From Verrucomicrobiia bacterium (GTDB lineage: Bacteria > Verrucomicrobiota > Verrucomicrobiae > Limisphaerales > JAKPVM01): 14,186 bases of DNA. This document shows, in pieces, positions 6,975 through 13,436 of this stretch. Under the pieces are notes generated by a model, which made no database searches, was not told the DNA's origin, and saw nothing but the letters and a program-made list of their open reading frames with translations. The stretch is from positions 12,021 to 26,206 of the forward strand of contig JAOADO010000019.1 in assembly GCA_026417275.1 (NCBI GenBank), written 5' to 3'. How positions within the stretch are numbered: position 1 is the first letter of the stretch; every line of letters starts with the position of its first letter. Made by a program: the position numbers and the translations under genes.

Positions 6975-9788
6975 ATGGGCAAATCTTTAGTAATAGCAGA
7001 AAAGCCCTCGGTGGCATCAGACATCGCGAAAGCGCTCGGCGGTTTTTCGCGAAAGGGCGATTATTATGAAAGCGACAAATACATTGTCTCCTCCGCCGTA
7101 GGGCATTTGCTCGAAATCTGCGAACCAGAAGAATACAGGGTAAAAAAAGGAAAATGGTCATTTGAAAATTTACCTATCATTCCCAACTGTTTTGACCTCC
7201 ACCCAATTGAAAGTTCAGAAGACAGACTTAAACTCTTAATAAAACTTATAAATCGAAAGGACGTCGAAGAAATAATCAATGCGTGCGATGCAGGACGAGA
7301 AGGCGAATTAATATTCCGTCTAATTATAAAACACAGCGGAACAAACAAACCTATCAAACGGCTCTGGCTTCAATCCATGACGGCTGAATCCATCCGCGAA
7401 GGATTCCGATGCCTGCGTTCAAATGAGGAGATGCTTCCGCTCGCCGAAGCCGCATTCTGCCGCTCCGAAGCCGATTGGCTCGTGGGCATAAACGGCACTC
7501 GCGCAATGACAGCGTTCAATTCAAAAAGCGGCGGCTTCCAGAAGACCACCGTCGGCAGAGTCCAGACCCCCACACTCGCCATCGTTGTCGACAGAGAGGA
7601 AAAAATAAGAAATTTTGTCCCGCGCGATTACTGGGAAATCCACGCCACATTCGCCGCCCAATCGGGAATCTACGTCGGCAGATGGTTTGATGAAAACTTT
7701 ACAAAACCAAAAGAAAACAACGATTCAGATTTACGCCCCGAGCGGCTGTGGTCGGCAGAACGCGCCGAAGAAATCAAATCCAAATGCCTTGGCAAACCTG
7801 GAGAGGTAACAGAAGAAAGCAAACCATCAACCTCTATCCCACCACTATTATATGACCTGACCACACTACAAAGAGAAGCAAACAACAAATACGGTTTCAG
7901 CGCTTCCACAACTCTAAAAATAGCCCAGGCGCTCTACGAAAAACATAAAGTCCTGACCTATCCGCGAACAGATTCCCGCGCTCTGCCAGAAGACTATCTA
8001 AACACCGCAAAAGATGTCGTTAAATTCCTGGCATCATCGGACTTTTCCGTCCACGCCCGGAAAATACTTGAATACGGTTGGGTTAGACCAAACAAACGAG
8101 TCTTCAACAACGCAAAGATATCCGACCACTTTGCGATTATTCCAACAACAATTGAACCTAAACACCTTAATAATCAAGAAAAACTGATTTATGAAATGGT
8201 CGTCAAAAGATTCCTTGCAGTGTTCTTCCCTGCGGCAGAATATCTGATTACAACAAGAATTACACGTGTTGAAGGCGAACCATTCAAAACAGAGGGAAAA
8301 GTCCTCGTCACTGCAGGATGGTTAGAAATTTACGGAAAAGAAGACCAGCAAGAAGGCGACGCCCCAAGTTTACCCCCTGTAAATAAAGACGAAAAGGTAA
8401 AAACAGAAGACATCGAAATCAAAGCACTCCAGACAAAACCGCCACCGAGATTTACTGAAGCAACCCTCCTTTCCGCAATGGAAGGCGCAGGTAAATTAAT
8501 AGAAGACGAAGATTTGCGTCAGGCAATCAGCGACAAAGGAATCGGAACGCCGGCTACGCGAGCGGCGATTATTGACGGTTTGCTGGCAGAAAAATACCTT
8601 GAGCGCCTCGGAAAAGAGTTAAAACCAACTCCAAAAGCATTCTCTCTAATTACACTGTTGCGCGGACTTCAAATCCCAGAATTGATTTCCCCAGAAATGA
8701 CAGGCGATTGGGAATATAAACTAAAACTAATGGAAAGGGGAAAATACGGCAGAGAAGAATTCATGAATAGCATTGCCGAAATGGCAAAGTCTATAGTCGA
8801 AAAAGCGAAAAACTATAACAGCGAAACCGTCCCTGGAGATTTTGGTAAATTAACAACTCCATGTCCAAAATGCGGCGGCGAAGTCGTCGAAAATTACAAA
8901 AAATTCCAGTGTTCAAAATGCGATTTCTACGTCTGGAAAATCATCGCAGGCAGACAATTCGACATCCCGGAAGTCGAAGAGTTGATTAAAAATAAACAGG
9001 TCGGTCCGCTATCGGATTTTAGAAGCAAAACCGGCAGACCATTCTCCGCCATAATAAAACTGGACGACAACTTTAAAACAACCTTTTACTTTGAAAACAA
9101 CGGACAGAAACCCGAAGAAAACGGCGAACCCACCACCGCTCCTGAACAGCCCGTCGGAGAACCCCTCGGCAAATGTCCTAAATGCGGCGCAAAAGTGTTC
9201 GAAAATTCAAAATCTTATTACTGCGAAAAAATAAACGAAAAAAACTGCGATTTCAAAACAAGCAAAATTATACTCCAGCAGCCAATCAGTCGCGAACAAA
9301 TGGTAAAACTGCTGGAAACAGGCAAAACAGATTACTTCGAAAAATTTATCTCAAAGAAACGTAGAAGAAAATTTAAGGCAAGACTTATCCTCAAAAAAGG
9401 CAACGTTGAATTTGAGTTCGAAGAAAATGGCGTTAAAAAAGAGGATTCAAAAAAGAAAGAAACGCCAAAATCAGAACCGAAAGAATTAAACTTTGAGGGG
9501 CGTCAAACAATCGGTGAGTGTCCAAAATGCCACGGCAAAGTATTTGAATTCGAAGACTCCTACATTTGCGAAAAATCAACCGCAAAAAACAAACCATGCA
9601 AGTTCAAAATCAACAGGTTCATTCTTAATCAAGAAATAAAACCAGACCAGGCGACAAAACTCCTGAAAGAGGGCAAAACCGATTTGCTCGAAGGCTTCAT
9701 CTCCAGATACAACAAACCATTTAAAGCCTATCTCGTTATGAATAAAACAGGGAAAGTAACCTTCGAATTCCCTCCAAAAGAAAAATAA
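6975..9788 (+). CDS. topB: DNA topoisomerase III-type (type IA) with three C-terminal zinc-finger repeats
   Basis: A 937-residue type IA topoisomerase. These cut one DNA strand through a tyrosine, pass the other strand and reseal, acting in decatenation and recombination intermediates. The N-terminus SLVIAEKPSVASDIAKALG is the TopB form of the TOPRIM domain (TopA has VESPAKA). TOPRIM Glu9 and NACDAGREGELIF (102-114) are present; the catalytic tyrosine is Tyr329 in VLTYPRTDSRALP. The conserved GIGTPATRA (522-530) and SPEMTGDWE (572-580) motifs follow. The core ends near 615; the rest is three repeats of about 85-90 residues, each starting with a C4-type finger: Cys630/633/646/649, Cys734/737/750/758, Cys849/852/865/875. 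The linkers are Lys/Glu-rich. E. coli TopB has about 650 residues, so the tail is what makes this long. It stands alone on the plus strand. The leader lacks a clear Shine-Dalgarno site. Confidence 0.93.
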   Translation: MGKSLVIAEKPSVASDIAKALGGFSRKGDYYESDKYIVSSAVGHLLEICEPEEYRVKKGKWSFENLPIIPNCFDLHPIESSEDRLKLLIKLINRKDVEEIINACDAGREGELIFRLIIKHSGTNKPIKRLWLQSMTAESIREGFRCLRSNEEMLPLAEAAFCRSEADWLVGINGTRAMTAFNSKSGGFQKTTVGRVQTPTLAIVVDREEKIRNFVPRDYWEIHATFAAQSGIYVGRWFDENFTKPKENNDSDLRPERLWSAERAEEIKSKCLGKPGEVTEESKPSTSIPPLLYDLTTLQREANNKYGFSASTTLKIAQALYEKHKVLTYPRTDSRALPEDYLNTAKDVVKFLASSDFSVHARKILEYGWVRPNKRVFNNAKISDHFAIIPTTIEPKHLNNQEKLIYEMVVKRFLAVFFPAAEYLITTRITRVEGEPFKTEGKVLVTAGWLEIYGKEDQQEGDAPSLPPVNKDEKVKTEDIEIKALQTKPPPRFTEATLLSAMEGAGKLIEDEDLRQAISDKGIGTPATRAAIIDGLLAEKYLERLGKELKPTPKAFSLITLLRGLQIPELISPEMTGDWEYKLKLMERGKYGREEFMNSIAEMAKSIVEKAKNYNSETVPGDFGKLTTPCPKCGGEVVENYKKFQCSKCDFYVWKIIAGRQFDIPEVEELIKNKQVGPLSDFRSKTGRPFSAIIKLDDNFKTTFYFENNGQKPEENGEPTTAPEQPVGEPLGKCPKCGAKVFENSKSYYCEKINEKNCDFKTSKIILQQPISREQMVKLLETGKTDYFEKFISKKRRRKFKARLILKKGNVEFEFEENGVKKEDSKKKETPKSEPKELNFEGRQTIGECPKCHGKVFEFEDSYICEKSTAKNKPCKFKINRFILNQEIKPDQATKLLKEGKTDLLEGFISRYNKPFKAYLVMNKTGKVTFEFPPKEK
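8856..9776 (+). repeat. Triplicated C-terminal module inside the topoisomerase gene
   Basis: Protein-level tandem repeat, residues about 628-712, 731-820 and 847-934. Each has CPKC-x-x-K/E-V-x-E then C-x(2-9)-C, a helix ending in GKTD/KQVG, and a beta part ending in FEF/FYF (for example KVFENSKSYYC and KVFEFEDSYIC; ETGKTDYFEKFIS and KEGKTDLLEGFIS). Repeats 2 and 3 are closest to each other; repeat 1 has a tighter second Cys pair (CSKC). This matches the C-terminal repeat known in topoisomerase III-like proteins, which probably binds single-stranded DNA. Confidence 0.8.
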
Positions 9789-9898
9789 TTAACTGGTTTT
9801 TAAAAAACATTATTATTTAAATAATTACTAAATTAAGTGCCAATGTTAAGTATCTTACGAATGTTGCTTTAATTTTCTGACAACCCGTTAGATAAAAT
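9789..9898. other. Convergent intergenic region
   Basis: A 110-base AT-rich gap between the 3' ends of topB and the small lipoprotein gene. It contains a perfect AT-only palindrome ATTATTTAAATAAT at 9812-9825. There is no GC-rich stem followed by a T-run, so no intrinsic terminator can be called for either side. Confidence 0.4.
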
Positions 9899-10084
9899 TT
9901 ATCTGCCCTCATTAATTGTCGAAGGAAGAGGACCTTCCCATGTTTTTGGAGCATTCCATGGGCGGCTCGAAACGTTTCTGCTGTCTTCAGCCACAGTTCC
10001 ACAGCCTGCAAAAAGAATCGACAGACTGCCCACAGCCACAAACAGCAATAAAACCAAAACTGCTTTGCTTAAAACACGTTTCAT
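9899..10084 (-). CDS. Small lipoprotein with RPWNxPxxWE tail
   Basis: A 61-residue protein of unknown function. It starts at ATG 10084, 2 bases after the stop of the coiled-coil gene, so the two are one operon. Residues 1-27 form a lipoprotein signal: basic MKR, a long hydrophobic run, then LFAG before Cys28. Phe at -3 makes the lipobox slightly unusual. The mature part is only 34 residues and ends SSRPWNAPKTWEGPLPS, rich in Trp and Pro. From memory, similar Trp/Pro tails occur in tiny lipoproteins of Verrucomicrobia, but I cannot verify this. A longer reading upstream to 10156 would overlap the neighbour and bury the signal, so it was rejected. It probably sits at the inner or outer membrane as a small partner of the upstream protein. 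Function not known. Confidence 0.68.
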   Translation of the reverse strand: MKRVLSKAVLVLLLFVAVGSLSILFAGCGTVAEDSRNVSSRPWNAPKTWEGPLPSTINEGR

Positions 10085-10086
10085 GG

Positions 10087-10854
10087 TTAGTAAAGAACCT
10101 GGTCGCCTTCGCGGATTTCGCCAAATCTCCATTCTGGAAGGATATTCGCAATGCATTTATCCGGAAAAACGTTTCTTACTTTTACTTTGCCAAGAAGTTT
10201 CCCATCGCGATGGACTTTAAGAATTCCCCCCTCGCGAACCTCCTGGTTTTCGCCGATGTCGAGGACAACAAACTCCCATCGCGGGTCAACAGCAACAATC
10301 GTACCCTTTAGACCTGTCGGAAGAGGAATATCTCTATCCTCATCTTTGATTGGCACAAGAAGGTCTTCGATAAATTTCTTTTGACGCGCCACAGTACTGG
10401 CGAGGATTTTCTTCTCAGCTTCAATGGCATCAATCGTCTTCTTCGCCTGGTCGAGGTCAGACTGGATTTTCTTAATCTGGTCAGGCGTTAGCCCCAGCGC
10501 ATTCCACGCGGCAAGCTTTTGCTGTGCATCGAGCCGTTCCGCCTTAGTTTTATCCAGTTCAGCCGTAAGCGATTGTATATTCTTGCGCGCTTCAGCAAGG
10601 TCAGAAGTCGCCTGGTTCAATTTGTTGCGAGTATCCTGATGATTCGCCTGCTCGCGCTTTAATTGGGCAGTAGTTTGTTCAAGGGACTTTTCCGCCTTCG
10701 TAGCGCGTGCAATCTGCTCTTCCTTCATTCTTTTTTCATTGTCACGGTCATCCCGCAAAGCCACGATGCTTTCTTTTACCTTAACAATGCCAATACCTGT
10801 TGCGGCAAGTGCCGCAATTATGGCGACAATCAATGTTATTCTTACTAACAACAT
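10087..10854 (-). CDS. Membrane-anchored coiled-coil protein with C-terminal beta domain
   Basis: A 255-residue protein that I do not recognise by name. Order of parts: an N-terminal membrane segment (about 3-24); a long charged coiled coil rich in Lys, Glu, Ala and Gln (about 30-115 and 125-165) with a break at AAWNALGLTPDQ; a linker VPIKDEDRDIPLP; then a compact domain of about 75 residues (181-255) with GTIVAVDPRWEFVVLDIGE, KVHRDGKLLGKVKV and EIREGDQVLY, which reads as a beta-barrel. TM, coiled coil and beta domain is also the MreC architecture, but the motifs do not identify it as MreC and the protein is shorter than most. ATG 10854 has a good ribosome site (GAGGAG, 7-8 bases) and a near-perfect promoter upstream. 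It is followed at 2 bases by the small lipoprotein gene. The coiled coil would lie in the periplasm. A real gene with high certainty; role unknown. Confidence 0.85.
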   Translation of the reverse strand: MLLVRITLIVAIIAALAATGIGIVKVKESIVALRDDRDNEKRMKEEQIARATKAEKSLEQTTAQLKREQANHQDTRNKLNQATSDLAEARKNIQSLTAELDKTKAERLDAQQKLAAWNALGLTPDQIKKIQSDLDQAKKTIDAIEAEKKILASTVARQKKFIEDLLVPIKDEDRDIPLPTGLKGTIVAVDPRWEFVVLDIGENQEVREGGILKVHRDGKLLGKVKVRNVFPDKCIANILPEWRFGEIREGDQVLY

Positions 10855-10886
10855 GCGTTTTCTCCTCTTCGCTTATTTCTCAAAAA

Positions 10887-10913
10887 ATTATACATTTTTG
10901 AAAAATATGTCAA
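10887..10913 (-). promoter_or_regulatory. Sigma70-type promoter for the coiled-coil/lipoprotein operon
   Basis: On the minus strand TTGACA (10913-10908) and TATAAT (10892-10887) both match consensus exactly. The spacer is 15 bases, shorter than the usual 17. It lies 33 bases before ATG 10854 and fits a leader of about 25 bases holding the GAGGAG ribosome site. It implies that the coiled-coil/lipoprotein pair can be transcribed separately from the genes upstream. Confidence 0.6.
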
Positions 10914-10926
10914 CGATTGCCTTAAA

Positions 10927-11298
10927 TTATTCGTTGGCAAGTTTTAAAGCTTTGCGAATATTGCTCGCCGAGCGCTTCTCAAGTTCATTGCTAACCGTCC
11001 AATGATAAACCCAGATTAAATTGCTCGAATGCGGAATAGTAGGGTCAACAAGATTCAAAGTCCTCTGAAAATCGTCAATCAATTGAGTATCAGAGAGTTT
11101 TGGAATTTCATCCAACAATTTATTAAAGAGTTTTTGTGCCTCATTTGTATAACCGCGGCTATGCAAAAGAATAAACGCCTCGCGCAACTCAATATGACGC
11201 GATTTATTCGATTCCATCTGCCTTATAACCGCTACACTGCATAGCAAAGTTACAGCAAAAAATACAATTTGCCACTTATACTTAATAGCAACACCCAT
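10927..11298 (-). CDS. Small membrane-anchored helical protein, function unknown
   Basis: A 123-residue protein starting MGVAIKYKWQ. One hydrophobic segment lies at about residues 9-27 with positive charges before it (N-terminus in, rest outside the cytoplasmic membrane). The remainder is helical and charged: REAFILLHSRGYTNEAQKLF (39-58) looks like one degenerate TPR-type helix pair, followed by LSDTQLIDDFQRTLNLVDP and the Trp-containing NLIWVYHWTVSNELEKRS. No enzyme motif is visible. It lies between the O-antigen-ligase-like gene (114 bases upstream) and the coiled-coil gene (72 bases downstream, with its own promoter). The hydrophobic anchor, even composition and clean stop make it a real gene. 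There is no strong ribosome site before ATG 11298. By context an envelope-assembly accessory is possible, but nothing in the sequence proves it. Confidence 0.75.
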   Translation of the reverse strand: MGVAIKYKWQIVFFAVTLLCSVAVIRQMESNKSRHIELREAFILLHSRGYTNEAQKLFNKLLDEIPKLSDTQLIDDFQRTLNLVDPTIPHSSNLIWVYHWTVSNELEKRSASNIRKALKLANE

Positions 11299-11346
11299 TA
11301 ATGTAAAAGACGTTATTGCTCGTTTAAAATTCAGTTAAATTTTCCG

Positions 11347-11369
11347 GGGTATCTGATAACAATATACCC
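11347..11369 (-). other. Weak stem-loop after the O-antigen-ligase-like gene
   Basis: GGGTAT (11347-11352) and ATACCC (11364-11369) form a 6-base-pair stem with an 11-base loop, 44 bases beyond the stop codon at 11413. On the transcribed strand there is no T-run after it, so it is not a standard intrinsic terminator. It could slow polymerase or shape mRNA ends. Low weight. Confidence 0.25.
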
Positions 11370-11412
11370 ATTTGTTTTACAACAACGCATGCCCCTGAGA
11401 AACAAACCGAAA

Positions 11413-13272
11413 TTAATCCTTAATCAACTTCCTCTCTTCCATAATTCGTAAATAAAGAACAGGCAACGGATTGTCCCACCAGTTAAGTTTTAAAGAGCGC
11501 ATGAACATTTCCTGCGCCTTCTTATAATCTTCAACCTGAAAATAATGCCAACCAGCGTGCGCAAGCATATAGTAACTGTTCGGGTCAAGTTCCAGCGCAC
11601 GTTTAAAATAAACTCCCGCTTCGGCGCGTCTGCCAATCCAGTCCAAACACATCCCGTATCTTAAAAACGGATACGGGTCGAGCGGATTTGCATCCATGCC
11701 CTTCCTGAACCACGCTATTGCCACTAACGCAAGTTCTTTATAATCGTCGCCCCCCTGCCAACTTCGGTTGCGAATCAATTCGCCAATCGTATATGAAGTC
11801 TCAAAATTCTGCGGCTCAATCTTGTATGCCTCTTTCAAGTATTTAATCGTGTCACTTTCAGAGAGAGTCTCATTGGCAAGTTTTAAAAATTTACTTTCTT
11901 TATATCTCGGAACTGCCGCAAGCAATAAAGTCGCTGAGAAAACAAATAAACACAATAAAGCAATCGCTTTTGACACCCCTCTGGTTGATATCCAACACCG
12001 TTCCGTGGAATACCGCCAGTATGACGTCAAAATAGCAATAAAAACGATGGCAATAGCGGCATTTGCAGGAATGTGCATGTTGAAATCGAAGAATGAATGC
12101 ACGCCAAGCCCGACGAGCCCGCCTGCCACGCCAAGCATGATTGAGCCTTTGTTGCTTGTTTTTCCAGATTCTATCCTGCGTTTAACACTGTTCCAGGATT
12201 GAACTGCCGTATAAACAAGAACAGCAAGAACGATTAAAATAATTGAAAACCCAACAACTCCATAATCAACAAGTGTGTTCAAATAATCGTTATGAACCCA
12301 GCCTGGCCTCCCCTGAGCAACGTTGAGCGGCTGCCGCACCTGTCTGTATCTGTAATCATAATGTCCGGGACCAACCCCGAATACTGGCGATTGTTTAAAC
12401 ACGTCAATCGCTCCGCGCCAGTATAAAATCCTGCGGTTTTCATCAGGAACAAGAAGCCTATTCTCCTCCACCCGCTTCTTCGCAGTAAAACTGTGGCTAT
12501 ATAGATACAAACCAACAAAAATCAGAATCATTGCAAGAATAGTTACCGGAAGCCAAAACCGTCGTTTATGCAAAAGTGCCACCACAACAAAGAATACACC
12601 AGCACCAGCGGCAAACCAACCAGCCCGAGAAACCGTCACCCGCAGCGCCGCCGTCATCATTAAAACCGAATACCCAACAAGAATCCTCGCTATATAACTC
12701 ATCCGCCCGGACAGTAAAAGCGACACGCCAACCGGCAAAACCATTGCTAAAAAACCAGCTAAATGATTTGGACAAATATATGTTCCCGAGGCGCGTCCCG
12801 CGTATTGAGCAGGCTTAGGAAACACAAGCACAAACTCAGAACGGGTCATATACTGATACATCGCATAAATCGAAATCAATGTGCCCAGAGTCAGCAAAAT
12901 TGCAAGAACTGTGGTTATTGCTCGGCGACGATGCAGATTATTCAAAAACGCAAAAAACAACCCCATGTAAAATATTACCTGTATGAGTTCAGTCCGAGCC
13001 ACATACTCAATATCCGCCTGCAAATACTTAAATGCGGCATATGCGGCAAATCCAAGCACACCCCAACACACAGGCGTCCAGAGAACTTTGAACTCCTGGT
13101 TTACGATAATCCGCAATCCCCAGAGAACTAACATCCCCACAAGCATCCATACTAATAAAATAAAATCATGCGGCAAAACCGCCCCAATTGCCACCGGCGC
13201 ATAAATTAAAATGCCAAGCGTCAATCCAAGGATGCCAGCTTCCAATATCCGGTTAACCCGCTCAGTAACCAT
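11413..13272 (-). CDS. O-antigen ligase/polymerase family membrane protein with C-terminal TPRs
   Basis: A 619-residue polytopic protein. About 10-12 membrane helices lie between residues 10 and 455. The largest outer loop (about 260-335) contains RRILYWRGAIDVFKQSPVFG, GVGPGHYDYRYRQ and HNDYLNTLVDYGVVG, the signature of the Wzy_C/O-antigen ligase family, with the functionally important His at 327 in VHNDYL. The upstream loop GRASGTYICPNHLAGFLAMVLP (159-180) and VTVSRAGWF (212-220) are also typical. From about 460 to 605 the protein is a soluble tail with TPR-like repeats (YLKEAYKIEPQNFETSY, WFRKGMDANPLDPYPFLRYG, YFKRALELDPNSYYMLAHAG, AQEMFMRSLKLN). The family joins or polymerises glycans on lipid carriers (O-antigen ligation, exopolysaccharide, protein glycosylation). 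Which of these applies cannot be decided from the sequence. It starts at ATG 13272; no good ribosome site is visible. Confidence 0.88.
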   Translation of the reverse strand: MVTERVNRILEAGILGLTLGILIYAPVAIGAVLPHDFILLVWMLVGMLVLWGLRIIVNQEFKVLWTPVCWGVLGFAAYAAFKYLQADIEYVARTELIQVIFYMGLFFAFLNNLHRRRAITTVLAILLTLGTLISIYAMYQYMTRSEFVLVFPKPAQYAGRASGTYICPNHLAGFLAMVLPVGVSLLLSGRMSYIARILVGYSVLMMTAALRVTVSRAGWFAAGAGVFFVVVALLHKRRFWLPVTILAMILIFVGLYLYSHSFTAKKRVEENRLLVPDENRRILYWRGAIDVFKQSPVFGVGPGHYDYRYRQVRQPLNVAQGRPGWVHNDYLNTLVDYGVVGFSIILIVLAVLVYTAVQSWNSVKRRIESGKTSNKGSIMLGVAGGLVGLGVHSFFDFNMHIPANAAIAIVFIAILTSYWRYSTERCWISTRGVSKAIALLCLFVFSATLLLAAVPRYKESKFLKLANETLSESDTIKYLKEAYKIEPQNFETSYTIGELIRNRSWQGGDDYKELALVAIAWFRKGMDANPLDPYPFLRYGMCLDWIGRRAEAGVYFKRALELDPNSYYMLAHAGWHYFQVEDYKKAQEMFMRSLKLNWWDNPLPVLYLRIMEERKLIKD

Positions 13273-13365
13273 TTGAAATTAAGATTACTTATAATTAACC
13301 CTGTGGGCAAGATTAGTTTATTGGAAGATGCGTTTTATCCATACCACCCAACATGCTCACAAACA

Positions 13366-13379
13366 AGGATATATATCCT
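13366..13379. promoter_or_regulatory. Perfect 14-base palindrome, possible operator
   Basis: AGGATATATATCCT is self-complementary over all 14 bases. It lies 12 bases upstream of the proposed -35 box of the macroglobulin gene, a place where an activator or shared regulator could bind. Binding is a guess. Confidence 0.35.
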
Positions 13380-13391
13380 ATTTATTTGTAT

Positions 13392-13419
13392 TCTACATCG
13401 GAGCATTTCGATTTATAAT
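13392..13419 (+). promoter_or_regulatory. Probable promoter of the macroglobulin-family gene
   Basis: TATAAT at 13414-13419 is a perfect -10. TCTACA at 13392-13397 is a 4-of-6 match to TTGACA with a 16-base spacer. The -10 ends only 17 bases before ATG 13437, so the leader would be about 10-12 bases with no Shine-Dalgarno site. Confidence 0.45.
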
Positions 13420-13436
13420 CCGTCTAAACTTTTGAT

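Larger units (their letters stand above)
13273..13436. promoter_or_regulatory. Divergent intergenic region with a 14-base palindrome
   Basis: 164 bases between the start codons of the O-antigen-ligase-like gene (minus) and the macroglobulin gene (plus). Its clearest features are a perfect palindrome AGGATATATATCCT (13366-13379) and a likely plus-strand -10 box. No convincing minus-strand promoter was found; TATAAG near 13289 lacks a -35. Confidence 0.5.

Noticed and set aside
6830..7024. Minus-strand 64-codon frame in the nadC/topB region
   Set aside because: It overlaps the start of topB and uses AT-rich control DNA; no ribosome site and no protein features.
9812..9825. AT-only palindrome as an intrinsic terminator of topB
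   Set aside because: No G/C pairs in the stem and no T-run after it, so the hairpin would be too weak.
9916..10311. Plus-strand 131-codon frame across the lipoprotein and coiled-coil genes
   Set aside because: It is antisense to two genes with a lipoprotein signal, coiled coil, promoter and ribosome site; its own composition is not protein-like.
12763..13131. Plus-strand 122-codon frame opposite the O-antigen-ligase-like gene
   Set aside because: It is rich in Arg, His, Asn and Gln, as expected from the reverse of membrane-helix codons; a shadow.
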